DNA of 64,000 bases from Bacteroidota bacterium (GCA_030682255.1 JAUXOK010000028.1:434001-498000); one strand, 5' to 3'; counted from the stretch's first letter, positions 26,964-35,348 are shown. Notes: generated by a model not told the origin, from the sequence alone. Numbers and translations are program-made.

Positions 26964-27061
26964 GACTTCCAAACCGTGTCCATGGGTATGAGTAGCGATT
27001 ATTAAATAGCCATCGATTGTGGCAGCAACATGATAAGAGTGGGGAGCAGGGTGTTTGAGTA
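26964..27061 (+). pseudogene. Decayed copy of the yggS 3' end
   Basis: Bases 26982-27061 match the yggS 3' end (24792-24871) at 74 of 80 positions by my count, and weaker similarity reaches back to 26964 (DFQTV against EFNTL in YggS). The frame reads SMGMSSDY, then TAA at 27003-27005 in place of the Gln codon, then IAIDCGSNMIRVGSRVFE. There is no start and no upstream part of the gene. It marks the right side of the segment that begins just after intact yggS. Confidence 0.85.
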
Positions 27062-27123
27062 TAGAAAAATTACCTTTAAAATATAATTAGCTGCATTAAA
27101 AAAGAATTTAAGAATAAACAAAA

Positions 27124-28224
27124 ATGTATAAACTACTAACTTTCATATTACTCTTTATTCAATTAAACTTAATTGATGCTCAAACCATCGAGGATGTTAA
27201 AAACAAATACCAAACCATCCATAAAGTTTCATATAAAGTCAGTAGTTTTTTTCATATGCCCGATGTGTCTAGAATTGGAAAACAAGAGCATTTCTATCAA
27301 ATAGAGAACAAAAAGAAAAATCAAGAAATTAAATGGTTTGATTATGACATTTATAGTTTGGATACATTTTACTACAGTTCTCTCAGAGTTTATAAATGTT
27401 CTGATAAAATTCAATACATACATTTAAAAGATACCTTCTATGAAAATTTCAGATTGAAGCATTGGGATACTATTTACTATTGCACAGACAATCCACCTGC
27501 ATTTAATGGGTTTGTTCATTATCAGCCTTTTGTGTCTTGTTTTTTCCCTACAAAATCTAAAGCATTAAAAAAGAAAGTGTCTATTGCAAAAAATGGTGTA
27601 AAATACTTTGAGCTTATCAACAAGTACACTGGAATGCAATTGAAGGTGTTTATCAATTCAAACCTTTTAATAGATTCCATTCATATCAAAACATTTAAGA
27701 GAAAGATTGATAGAGTCTATTTTGAGTATTACAAAATCAATGATGTGGAAATAAATGCTGCTCCTTATTTTTATCCTTTAAGTGTCGAAAATAAATCCAT
27801 TTATAATCTTAGGGATAATGCGGTTAAGAAAAAACTACTAACACCAACAGATTCTTCAAAAATTGAGCTATTCAAAACCCAAACAGAAAAGTATCAGTTG
27901 CTAGATTTTTGGTTTATTGGTTGCAAACCTTGTCAAAAAAACTTTCCTCAGCTCCAAGAACTTCAATCTAAATTTTCGAATAATTTAGATGTTATAGCGC
28001 TCAATCCAATTGATAAAGAGAGTGATATTAAAAAATTTAAGGAAAAATACAAGTTTAACTTTGATATGCAAACAGATTCATTGTCGTTAAAGGATTACTA
28101 TGATGTAACGGTATTTCCAACTACAATTTTAATAAATAGCAACGGAGAAGTTCTTTATAAACATATTGGTTATGATCCTTTATTGTTTGATAAAATCTAC
28201 GCCCTCTTGATTCAAAAAGATTAA
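27124..28224 (+). CDS. Exported TlpA-like thioredoxin-domain protein
   Basis: 366 residues. A signal peptide ends near IDAQ (residue 20). Residues 20-230 form a beta-rich domain of the kind found before Bacteroidota periplasmic thioredoxins. The C-terminal 140 residues are a thioredoxin fold with LDFWFIGCKPCQKNFPQL (CxxC, the usual Trp before the motif replaced by GCKPC) and VFPTTILI (cis-Pro loop). It probably acts as a periplasmic thiol-disulphide oxidoreductase. It lies just right of the yggS remnant and has no clear operon partner. Confidence 0.82.
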   Translation: MYKLLTFILLFIQLNLIDAQTIEDVKNKYQTIHKVSYKVSSFFHMPDVSRIGKQEHFYQIENKKKNQEIKWFDYDIYSLDTFYYSSLRVYKCSDKIQYIHLKDTFYENFRLKHWDTIYYCTDNPPAFNGFVHYQPFVSCFFPTKSKALKKKVSIAKNGVKYFELINKYTGMQLKVFINSNLLIDSIHIKTFKRKIDRVYFEYYKINDVEINAAPYFYPLSVENKSIYNLRDNAVKKKLLTPTDSSKIELFKTQTEKYQLLDFWFIGCKPCQKNFPQLQELQSKFSNNLDVIALNPIDKESDIKKFKEKYKFNFDMQTDSLSLKDYYDVTVFPTTILINSNGEVLYKHIGYDPLLFDKIYALLIQKD

Positions 28225-28325
28225 TTACTCAGACTTATTTGTCTTTTATTTATTATCTGATTTTCTGTTTATGCAGGCTTTGATTTTAATTTTTAACAAA
28301 AAACATTGTATAAATCACATTTGCA

Positions 28326-28333
28326 TATTTTTG
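28326..28333 (+). promoter_or_regulatory. -7 element (TATTTTTG) before the DUF2238 gene
   Basis: An exact TAnnTTTG match 24 nt before the ATG at 28358; it helps rule out the longer reading from 28271. Confidence 0.45.
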
Positions 28334-28357
28334 CAAATAATACATCCTCCTTCAACC

Positions 28358-28966
28358 ATGCAAAAACCATCCAACTATTTAATCCTAATTATCCTATTCT
28401 TCATAGGTTTAATCATTTCGGGCATACAGCCTTTTGATTATTTCACTTGGGCTTTGGAGGTTTTTCCAGCAATATTGGGCTTTCTTATTTTATTATTCAC
28501 CTTTAAAAAATTCAAGTTCTCTTATTTTACTTATGTTTTGATACTTATTCACTGTTATATCTTGTTTATTGGGGGGCATTACACGTATGCCAAGGTGCCG
28601 ATTTTTGATTGGATTCAGGACGTTTTTAATCAAAGTAGAAACAACTATGATAAAGTGGGACATTTTGCTCAAGGGTTTGTGCCCGCAGCCATAGTCAGGG
28701 AGCTTTTTGTAAGAAAGCAAATTATCAATTCAAAATCATGGATGAATGTTTTAATTGTTTGTGTATGTGTAACAATCAGTGTATTCTATGAATTTTTAGA
28801 ATGGTTAGTGGCTATTTTATCAGGAGAATCCGCAGATTCTTTTCTTGGTACACAAGGCTATATTTGGGACACACAATCTGATATGCTATTTGCAACAATT
28901 GGTGCTATCTCTTTTCTGGTTTTGCTTTCAAAGATGCAGGATAAATTTATTCAAAGCATGGAATGA
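28358..28966 (+). CDS. DUF2238 (YjdF-like) membrane protein
   Basis: 202 residues from MQKPSNYL. Five or six membrane helices. Conserved segments of the family are present: FDWIQDVFNQSRNNYDKVGHFAQGFVPAAIVRE, SVFYEFLEWL, and DSFLGTQGYIWDTQSDM. The acidic and histidine residues in these loops suggest a metal- or lipid-head-group-binding site, but no activity is established. It is located in the inner membrane. Confidence 0.85.
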   Translation: MQKPSNYLILIILFFIGLIISGIQPFDYFTWALEVFPAILGFLILLFTFKKFKFSYFTYVLILIHCYILFIGGHYTYAKVPIFDWIQDVFNQSRNNYDKVGHFAQGFVPAAIVRELFVRKQIINSKSWMNVLIVCVCVTISVFYEFLEWLVAILSGESADSFLGTQGYIWDTQSDMLFATIGAISFLVLLSKMQDKFIQSME

Positions 28967-29233
28967 ATTCATAGTATTACCAGAATCATTCTTCACAATA
29001 GGATTTTGAATTACTGGTAATGTTGATCTTAATAAATGGTGTTTGGTATAATTTCAACTTCAATGCTTCTTTAATTTATATTATTTTTTGATGCAAATAG
29101 AAATTAACATATTTTATTATTCCCGATAGACACCCTTTCCGCAAATCCTACCCGATAGGCATCTTATCTTTTTATCATATCATCATAAAATCGTATTATC
29201 ATCTAATCACATAATCATATCATCGTATAATCA
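28967..29233. other. Intergenic region with low-complexity repeats
   Basis: 267 bp. It holds an 8-bp inverted repeat (ATTACCAG 28976-28983, CTGGTAAT 29014-29021) with a 30-nt loop, two CCCGATAG copies near 29124 and 29150, and from about 29165 a run of irregular ATCAT/ATCGT units. No ORF is supported. Confidence 0.35.
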
Positions 29234-29941
29234 TTAAATCAACTTAAAATAAACATTGATATAATACAAACCCGTTAAGATAAAAACGACCCCTGCAACG
29301 ATTCTCATCACTTTTTCCACTTTAGTTATGGCGTTGAAATACATCCCTAATTTTTTGATACTAAAAGCTATCACAAAAGCGAAAAGAATGACAGGTAAAC
29401 CCGTTCCTAAGGAATAGGCTATGGGCAAATGCAAACCCGATTGTATAGTCATAGGCATTAACATTCCAAAAAACAAAGCGCCACTGTATGGACAAAATGC
29501 CATCGCAAATAAGGCTCCCATCAAAAAAGAGCCGAACAAACCTTTGTCCTTAAACTTATCCGATAATTTATCAGTAAAACTGCCACTACCAGTTATAAAA
29601 TTCAATTTGATAACATTCAGCATAATCAAGCCTAATAGCACCAAAACAAAACCTAAATATTTTTCACCATTTCCTTGCAAAAACTTAGCTACTTGAAATT
29701 TACTAGCTCCAAAATAAATGATACTTGCAATCAAGGCATATGAAAACATTCTACCAAGCGTGTATAGCACACCACTTAAAAGCACCTTTTTCTTACTTTC
29801 AATGGTTTTGGCGATATAGGCAGTTGCGGTAATATTAGTAGCCAAAGGACATGGTGCAATAGCTGTCAATAATCCCAACAACAAAGCAGAGAAAAAAGGC
29901 ACATTGCTATTGTGCAGCCAATTATAGAGTATTTCATTCAT
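29234..29941 (-). CDS. ArsG-like efflux permease (DsbD/CcdA-type fold)
   Basis: 235 residues with six or seven membrane helices. The helix 1 motif LLTAIAPCPLATNI and the repeat motif FAMAFCPYSGALFFGM carry the paired Cys-Pro sites of CcdA/DsbD-like transporters. This matches the aromatic aminobenzylarsenical permease ArsG family found in Bacteroidota arsenic clusters. It is last in an operon with ArsR, small thioredoxin, ArsP, DinB and ArsF-like genes. The substrate is presumably an organoarsenical or a reducing equivalent; this is inferred from family and context. Confidence 0.75.
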   Translation of the reverse strand: MNEILYNWLHNSNVPFFSALLLGLLTAIAPCPLATNITATAYIAKTIESKKKVLLSGVLYTLGRMFSYALIASIIYFGASKFQVAKFLQGNGEKYLGFVLVLLGLIMLNVIKLNFITGSGSFTDKLSDKFKDKGLFGSFLMGALFAMAFCPYSGALFFGMLMPMTIQSGLHLPIAYSLGTGLPVILFAFVIAFSIKKLGMYFNAITKVEKVMRIVAGVVFILTGLYYINVYFKLI

Positions 29942-29993
29942 TTTTTTAACTAGGAATTAGGAAAATGGAATTAGGCGTAGATACTTGATAATA

Positions 29994-30461
29994 CTATTTT
30001 AATAAGTCTTCAATTTGCTGTTTTAGTTCTTTAATAAATTGGTCTTTTGAGTTGGCTTTTTCGAATGCAAAATCGCTTAAGTCGACTATTTTTTCTTTGC
30101 CATTTTCAATTTGATTGATCATTAAAGCTGTACCTGTTGCTTCAAATTTTTCGGCAATTTTTTCATTTTTAGAATCATCCACATCTACAATTTGAAACAG
30201 TATTTTACCTGATTTTAATTCCTCTGCAAAATATGTATCAAGGGTTACTTTAGTATTAGCTTTCATGTTTTTGCAAGTAGTGCATTGATTGGTGCCATGA
30301 AAAGCAAACACTTCTAATTTGAAATTTTCCGAATTGATGTTTTCTAAATTTGAAATTTTTTCTTCTTTTAAAATCTCGTTTGAGCTTGTCGGTTTTGATT
30401 GATTGCAAGCAACCATGAAAAGAGTTACAAGAGCAACGATTGTGAAAAATATTTTATTCAT
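29994..30461 (-). CDS. ArsF-like lipoprotein with thioredoxin-like fold
   Basis: 155 residues. A lipobox ends at Cys19 (LFMVAC). The mature domain has VFAFHGTNQCTTCKNMK (a CxxC), IVDVDDSKNEKIAEKFEATGTALMI and DFAFEKANSKDQF, which fits the ArsF family (annotated as a nitrophenyl-compound nitroreductase subunit). Its position next to the ArsG-like gene supports this. It would sit on the periplasmic side and probably passes electrons with the ArsG-like membrane protein. Its direct enzymatic role is not shown by the sequence. Confidence 0.75.
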   Translation of the reverse strand: MNKIFFTIVALVTLFMVACNQSKPTSSNEILKEEKISNLENINSENFKLEVFAFHGTNQCTTCKNMKANTKVTLDTYFAEELKSGKILFQIVDVDDSKNEKIAEKFEATGTALMINQIENGKEKIVDLSDFAFEKANSKDQFIKELKQQIEDLLK

Positions 30462-30474
30462 TGTATTTTGATCA

Positions 30475-30933
30475 TTAAAAAGTTCCGTATTTATTAATGA
30501 GGGCTATTTGCCCTGCATGATAGGCGGTATGAGACACAATTCTACCAAAAGCTTCTGCTTTGGTTTTTGTGCCAAACTCCTTGGTAGTAATATGGGTTTC
30601 CCAATCCGATTCCGTTTGTTGTTCAATGATGGTTTTAAGTGTTTCAAAAGAATATTTCACATACTCATTGAGTTCCTTAATATTCGTCCATTCGCCTGTA
30701 TCGTATTTTTCGATAACGGTTTTAGCCGACACTTTAATATCTGATGCACCAAATACATTTTTGGCAAATAATAATTCCACATCACCAATATGACGCATAA
30801 GAAATCCAATTGAATTAGGGGAAGTGCCTAGTCGTTTGGGTAAATCCTTTTCAGAAATAGCATGCAATTGATTGTAGAATCTGGTTCGGGCTTCAATCCA
30901 AAGTTCGATAAGTAGGTGTGTTTTATTTTTCAT
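30475..30933 (-). CDS. DinB family protein (possible bacillithiol transferase)
   Basis: 152 residues of four-helix DinB fold. The metal triad is likely His48 in FLMRHIGDVE and two histidines in SHTAYHAGQI near residue 137. DinB/YfiT proteins include bacillithiol S-transferases. It is inserted between the ArsP and ArsF-like genes, so it may conjugate arsenicals or their products to bacillithiol. That link is inference, supported by a bacilliredoxin gene at 49.8 kb. Confidence 0.8.
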   Translation of the reverse strand: MKNKTHLLIELWIEARTRFYNQLHAISEKDLPKRLGTSPNSIGFLMRHIGDVELLFAKNVFGASDIKVSAKTVIEKYDTGEWTNIKELNEYVKYSFETLKTIIEQQTESDWETHITTKEFGTKTKAEAFGRIVSHTAYHAGQIALINKYGTF

Positions 30934-30994
30934 TTAACAATCATATTAATTTTTAAGTCTGGAAATGTGAGCAATTTATTAATGCAAGTTTTCT

Positions 30995-31969
30995 TCATAA
31001 CAAAATATTGAAAATGTAACCTGATAAAATGATAAACAATGTCACTACTCCAAAATAAATGGCGATAAGTTTGAGCGACATCACTTTCTTAAGCAAAGTA
31101 GCTTCAGGGATTGACAACCCCACTGTCGCCATCATAAAAGCAATGGCAGTTCCTAGCGGAACACCTTTGGCAACAAACACTTGGATAACTGGTACAATTC
31201 CAGCTGCATTGGCATACATAGGCACTGCAACGATGACAGCAAGTGGAACTGTCCACCATTCACCACCACCTAAATATTTCTCGAAGAAATTTTCTGGCAC
31301 ATAACCGTGCATGGCAGCGCCAATAGCAATCCCAATTACAACATACAAAACCACACCTTTCACAATATCCCAAGCACCACGAGTTATTTCTGGCAATCTT
31401 TGCCTAAAAGTCAATTTCGCCTCTTCATATTCGGCATGTTCCATTTTATTTGCCAATATTTTCTTCACCCAATCAGACAATAACGATTCAAGGTTAAACT
31501 TACTTAATACCCATCCGCCAATCGCACCTAATAAAACACCCGAAGTTGCATAAATCAAAGTGGCTTTTAAACCAAACATTCCGATGAACATGGCTATTGC
31601 CACCTCATTAACTAAAGGCGAAGTGATTAAAAAAGCAAATGTCACACCTAAGGGAATACCGCCTTGCACAAAGCCTATAAACAAAGGAACCGATGAACAA
31701 GAACAAAAAGGCGTAATGGCTCCAAAAATAGAAGCAAACAAATATTCTAATCCATATAGTTTTTTTCTATTAAGGAAGTTTTTGAGTTTCTCGATTGGCA
31801 AATAAGCGTTCACTATGCCCATTAGAAAAACGATAAGAAAAAGTAATATTAAAATTTTTAATACATCGTAAACAAAGAAATTCAAAGCAATGCCAAGATG
31901 TGTTTCAGCACCAATTCCAATTACAGAATAGATAAGCCAATCAGCGAAGTTTTGTATCCAGTTAAACAT
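30995..31969 (-). CDS. arsP: ArsP-type permease (DUF318)
   Basis: 324 residues and about eight membrane helices. The family motif FCSCSSVPLFIGFVQGGIP with adjacent cysteines (about residue 88) and LITSPLVNEVAIAMF are intact; a second repeat has MYANAAGIVPVIQVFVAKGVP. ArsP exports trivalent organoarsenicals. The gene starts 11 bp after the stop of the small thioredoxin gene, the usual neighbour. Confidence 0.88.
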   Translation of the reverse strand: MFNWIQNFADWLIYSVIGIGAETHLGIALNFFVYDVLKILILLFLIVFLMGIVNAYLPIEKLKNFLNRKKLYGLEYLFASIFGAITPFCSCSSVPLFIGFVQGGIPLGVTFAFLITSPLVNEVAIAMFIGMFGLKATLIYATSGVLLGAIGGWVLSKFNLESLLSDWVKKILANKMEHAEYEEAKLTFRQRLPEITRGAWDIVKGVVLYVVIGIAIGAAMHGYVPENFFEKYLGGGEWWTVPLAVIVAVPMYANAAGIVPVIQVFVAKGVPLGTAIAFMMATVGLSIPEATLLKKVMSLKLIAIYFGVVTLFIILSGYIFNILL

Positions 31970-31980
31970 TTATTTGATTA

Positions 31981-32214
31981 TCACATCAACAAATCTATAA
32001 TTTCGCTTACTTGAGGAACTCTACCTTTTACCTTAACAACATCATCTATCATCAATACAGGCGTTGTTAAAACATTGTATTTCATCATTTCTTCAATATC
32101 TTCTATTTTTTCAACATGGGCTTCAATGCCTGATTGTTTGAGTGCTTCAAGCACATTACTGTGAGTTGTTTTACATTTGGCACATCCGGGACCTAGTACT
32201 TTTATTTGTTTCAT
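31981..32214 (-). CDS. Small thioredoxin (MTH895/redox-active disulphide protein 2 family)
   Basis: 77 residues from MKQIKVLGPGCAKCKT at 32214; an upstream start at 32238 would fall inside an ArsR operator. The CxxC is GPGCAKCK (Cys11, Cys14) and the cis-Pro loop is VLTTPVLMID. This glutaredoxin-like size and the VKVKGRVPQVSEI ending match the small redox proteins paired with ArsP-type permeases. It may deliver reducing power to arsenicals or to the permease cysteines. Confidence 0.88.
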   Translation of the reverse strand: MKQIKVLGPGCAKCKTTHSNVLEALKQSGIEAHVEKIEDIEEMMKYNVLTTPVLMIDDVVKVKGRVPQVSEIIDLLM

Positions 32215-32230
32215 GATATTTACTTTATTT

Positions 32231-32248
32231 ATTCGCAAAACTACGAAC
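32231..32248 (-). promoter_or_regulatory. ArsR operator wrapped round a -7 element (site 2)
   Basis: On the minus strand GTTCG, TAGTTTTG and CGAAT follow one another directly: an inverted repeat whose 8-bp spacer is itself a TAnnTTTG -7 element. The -7 element ends 21 nt before the small thioredoxin ATG. Confidence 0.65.
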
Positions 32249-32258
32249 CAAAATTGAT

Positions 32259-32276
32259 ATTCGCAAAATTACGAAC
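32259..32276 (-). promoter_or_regulatory. ArsR operator wrapped round a -7 element (site 3)
   Basis: On the minus strand GTTCG, TAATTTTG and CGAAT follow one another, as in site 2, with centres 28 bp apart. It begins 2 nt downstream of the arsR stop codon and may be a second internal promoter or an extra repressor site. Confidence 0.6.
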
Positions 32277-32278
32277 AT

Positions 32279-32584
32279 TTATTTCAAAAGGTTGTTAATT
32301 AAGTTTTGAGCTAAGTTCCAATTTTCTTTATTAATACAATATTTAGTTGATGGTGGTGTTATCTCCCCTTGAATTAATCCAGCATCTTTTAATTCATTTA
32401 AATGTTGAGAAAGCGTTGATTTTGCAATTGGCAATTCTTCTGCCATATCACCATGATAACAACATGTTTGTGAGTTGAGCAATTCTAAAATGGCTATTCT
32501 TACAGGATGAGATAGTGCTTTTGCAAATCTTGCAGTTTGTTCTTGCTCTTTGGTGAAATATTCGTTTTTAATAATGCTTGGCAT
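32279..32584 (-). CDS. arsR: ArsR-family transcriptional repressor
   Basis: 101 residues. The winged-helix core is clear: ALSHPVRIAILELL, then AKSTLSQHLNELKDAGLIQGE and KYCINKENW. Two adjacent cysteines in SQTCCYHGD, with the Cys in KYCIN, could bind As(III). It is the first gene of the arsenic-type operon and lies between operators: site 1 covers its own promoter, sites 2 and 3 lie just after its stop. De-repression by arsenic or a related soft metal is expected. Confidence 0.9.
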   Translation of the reverse strand: MPSIIKNEYFTKEQEQTARFAKALSHPVRIAILELLNSQTCCYHGDMAEELPIAKSTLSQHLNELKDAGLIQGEITPPSTKYCINKENWNLAQNLINNLLK

Positions 32585-32601
32585 CTTATGTTATTTTTAC
32601 A

Positions 32602-32619
32602 GTTCGCAAAGATACGAAC
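32602..32619 (-). promoter_or_regulatory. ArsR operator wrapped round the arsR -7 element (site 1)
   Basis: A perfect 5-bp inverted repeat GTTCG/CGAAC encloses exactly the 8-bp -7 element TATCTTTG (minus strand 32614-32607), which lies 22 nt before the arsR ATG. A bound repressor would hide the -7 element. Confidence 0.7.
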
Positions 32620-32750
32620 ATCATATCAAATCTAAAACAAAAGATGCCTTTGATTTGAATTCTATCGAAAATATGATACTTTCAATAGTAGTTTTTGGAA
32701 TTTGTTTGGTGCTTAGATAATTGAAGATTTAATTTGCTAATCTTTTGAAA

Positions 32751-33713
32751 ATGAAAGCAGTAATTCACACACAATACGGCCCACCAGAAGTAGCACAATT
32801 AAAAGAAGTACCTACTCCAATGCCCCAAAACAATGAAGTTTTAATAAAAATTCATGCTAGTACGGTCAACCGAACGGATTGCGGTTTTAGAAGTGCAGAA
32901 TATGTGATTTCTAGATTTTGGAGTGGTTTATTGAAACCCAAATACCAAACATTGGGGAGCGAGTTTGCAGGGGAAATTATAGCGATTGGTAAAGATGTGA
33001 AACAATTTAAAATAGGCGATAAGGTTTTTGCATACAATGATGTTCAATTTGGCGGTCATGCTGAATTTGTATGCATCAACGAAAACCAAGCCATTTCAAC
33101 AATTCCAAATAATTATAATTTTGAAACAGCTGCTCCACTTACAGAAGGTTCTCATTACGCCTATTGTCAAATAAAAGCCGCAAAAATCAATGCAGGTCAG
33201 CAAGTTTTAGTTTATGGTGCAACAGGAGCTATTGGTTCGGCAGCGTTGCAATTACTCAAACATTTCGGGGCAACAGTTACAGCAGTTTGCAACACAAAGA
33301 ATATTGAATTAATAAAATCATTAGGCGCTGATACTGTTATAGATTATCAAACTCAAGATTTCATAAAAACTGATACCAAATTTGATGTTGTAATAGATGC
33401 CGTGGGAAAAAGCTCTTTTGGTGTTTGCAAAAAATTAATGAAACCAAAAGGGGTATACATATCCACTGAATTGGGCAAAAATGCAGAGAATGTATTTCTA
33501 GCTCTTTTAACACCTTTATTTGGTGGCAAGAAAGTATTGTTTCCCATTCCAAGCATTGACAAGGATTACATGTTGTTTATTAAAGACTTAGCAGAGAAAG
33601 GTGAATTTCGTCCACTTATCGACCGCACATATCCTTTAGAAGAAATTGTAGAAGCCTACCGTTATGTTGAAACTGCGCAAAAAACAGGAAATGTTGTTTT
33701 GAGGATTGTTTAG
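32751..33713 (+). CDS. Zinc-independent alcohol dehydrogenase / quinone oxidoreductase-like (MDR)
   Basis: 320 residues from MKAVIHTQYGPPEV at 32751; a TTG two codons upstream is less likely. The GroES-like domain (SEFAGEIIAIGKDVKQFKIGDKVFAY) and the Rossmann domain with VYGATGAIGSAALQL and FDVVIDAVGK are intact. The structural zinc cysteines of classical alcohol dehydrogenases are absent, so it belongs with the quinone/enoyl reductase-like MDR enzymes. It probably reduces enones or quinones with NADPH. It is divergent from arsR and could respond to the same stress, but no operator faces it. Confidence 0.85.
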   Translation: MKAVIHTQYGPPEVAQLKEVPTPMPQNNEVLIKIHASTVNRTDCGFRSAEYVISRFWSGLLKPKYQTLGSEFAGEIIAIGKDVKQFKIGDKVFAYNDVQFGGHAEFVCINENQAISTIPNNYNFETAAPLTEGSHYAYCQIKAAKINAGQQVLVYGATGAIGSAALQLLKHFGATVTAVCNTKNIELIKSLGADTVIDYQTQDFIKTDTKFDVVIDAVGKSSFGVCKKLMKPKGVYISTELGKNAENVFLALLTPLFGGKKVLFPIPSIDKDYMLFIKDLAEKGEFRPLIDRTYPLEEIVEAYRYVETAQKTGNVVLRIV

Positions 33714-33850
33714 TAGTGTAATAGTTAATGGTTAATTGTTATGTGTGTAATGGTTATGTATTTTAATTGCATTAATCTCTTATTTGAAATAAAAATACCT
33801 GATTTGGAAATTGATTAAACATATCAAAAGCTACATAAAATAAACTTAAA

Positions 33851-33886
33851 TAAAAAAAGTCTTACAGTTTTAAAGTAAGACTTTTT
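33851..33886. terminator. Bidirectional terminator between convergent genes
   Basis: An 8-bp stem AGTCTTAC/GTAAGACT with a 9-nt loop is flanked by A7 on the left and T5 on the right, so it can end both the plus-strand dehydrogenase transcript and the minus-strand act operon. Confidence 0.82.
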
Positions 33887-33911
33887 CAATATTATAAATT
33901 CAAGCTTTATA

Positions 33912-35324
33912 TTACACCCCAACATCGTGGTTGGCACTTTCTTGAATATAAGGATGTTTAACTGGAATCAAACCTTTTTTGCTCAATGCTGATAGAACCC
34001 AATAGATGAATAAACCTGCGAAGAACAATGGCATTCCAATTTCTAAGAACCCAATACCAGTTTGTTTATCAATAGTACCAGGAATTAACATTAAGTATAT
34101 GTCATTCCAATGTCCTACTAAGATACTTAATGCAACAAAAGTTAAAATTTGAGGGTTACGTTTGTTATTTCTAGTCATTAATACCAAGAAAGGTATCAAG
34201 AAGTTTAAACCTAAATTTAAGAACCAATTGATTTTGAATGGCATTTCCCAACGTTTGTAATAATAAACAGACTCTTCAGGAATGTTTGCATACCATATCA
34301 ATAAGAATTGAGATACCCATAAATAAGTCCAGAAAATAGAGAAAGCAAACATGAATTTACCTAAATCATGAATGTGTTCATCTGTTACTATTTCTAAATA
34401 ACCATTGCGCTTTAAGTATAACACAAACAATGTAATGATTGCAATAGCACTCACCCACCCTGTTGCAAAGTTATAAATCGAGAAAATGGTACTATACCAA
34501 TGTGCATCAGCACTCATTGTAACAATCCAAGAAAGGATAGATACAGTGAAACCAAAGAACAAGGTAAAGGCAGCTGAGTATCTGATAGATTTTTTGAAGA
34601 ATCTTAAACCTGTTTCAGTGTTACCACCTTCAGTATCTTCCTGATAAGATAATCCCCTTAAATACTTTCCAAACAAGAACCAAACCAATGGAATAGAAAT
34701 TAAAAATATGTAAGCTAATTTTGAGTTTAAGAACCAAGATTTATCAGCAAGTATTGGATCAAAACCGGGTTGACCTTTTTCAAGATGTAAATGTTCGTAA
34801 TGAACCCAATGGTAGATGTTATGTCCATCCAAGAAAAACACAGCAATAACAACAATTGCACCTATTGGTAAAATTGTGCTCATGGCTTGAGGAATTCTTA
34901 AAATTGCAGTTGCCCAACCAGCATTTGCAATAAATTGTAATGCAAAGAAAAACAAACCACAAACGGCAATTAACAATAAGAAATAGCCATTGATCAATAA
35001 ATTCATGTAAACTCGGGTATACCAAGGTTTAGCATGTTCTTGTTCAATTGGATAAATTTGTTCGTTGCTATGAGCAACATCCACACCGTGGATATTAAAG
35101 TCAGATTTGTGATGATTGGCAACTTCGTGTTTAGTTTTGTCATCGTGTGATGCTTCAACATGAGTTGATTCTGTTTCGTGGTGATGATTATCTTTAGGAA
35201 TATTGATAATTCCGATAATCGAAAAAACTAATCCAATAACTAAAAGTGCTAAACTAATGGTTTTGGCTTTACCTTTAAATTGGTAGTTTTCTTGTTCAAT
35301 ATGTGTTTCGTGTCCGTGACCCAT
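33912..35324 (-). CDS. actF: Alternative complex III subunit ActF
   Basis: 470 residues, about ten membrane helices. It is the second NrfD-like quinol-interacting membrane subunit of the quinol:cytochrome c oxidoreductase. After the first helix (about residues 24-42) comes an unusual His- and acid-rich stretch (residues about 47-85, with HHH, EASHDD and NHHKSD). Conserved membrane motifs include NAGWATAILRIPQAMS and YLWVSQFLLIWYANIPEE. It is last in the actABCDEF operon; oxidase genes, which often follow in relatives, are not found before the terminator at 33851. Confidence 0.9.
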   Translation of the reverse strand: MGHGHETHIEQENYQFKGKAKTISLALLVIGLVFSIIGIINIPKDNHHHETESTHVEASHDDKTKHEVANHHKSDFNIHGVDVAHSNEQIYPIEQEHAKPWYTRVYMNLLINGYFLLLIAVCGLFFFALQFIANAGWATAILRIPQAMSTILPIGAIVVIAVFFLDGHNIYHWVHYEHLHLEKGQPGFDPILADKSWFLNSKLAYIFLISIPLVWFLFGKYLRGLSYQEDTEGGNTETGLRFFKKSIRYSAAFTLFFGFTVSILSWIVTMSADAHWYSTIFSIYNFATGWVSAIAIITLFVLYLKRNGYLEIVTDEHIHDLGKFMFAFSIFWTYLWVSQFLLIWYANIPEESVYYYKRWEMPFKINWFLNLGLNFLIPFLVLMTRNNKRNPQILTFVALSILVGHWNDIYLMLIPGTIDKQTGIGFLEIGMPLFFAGLFIYWVLSALSKKGLIPVKHPYIQESANHDVGV

Positions 35325-35348
35325 GATTAATATCTTAAAAGTGATTGA

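Noticed and set aside
29160-29235. ATCAT repeats as an origin or iteron array
   Set aside because: Units are irregular in length and sequence, no DnaA-box-like sequence or replication gene is close; low-complexity DNA is the simpler reading.
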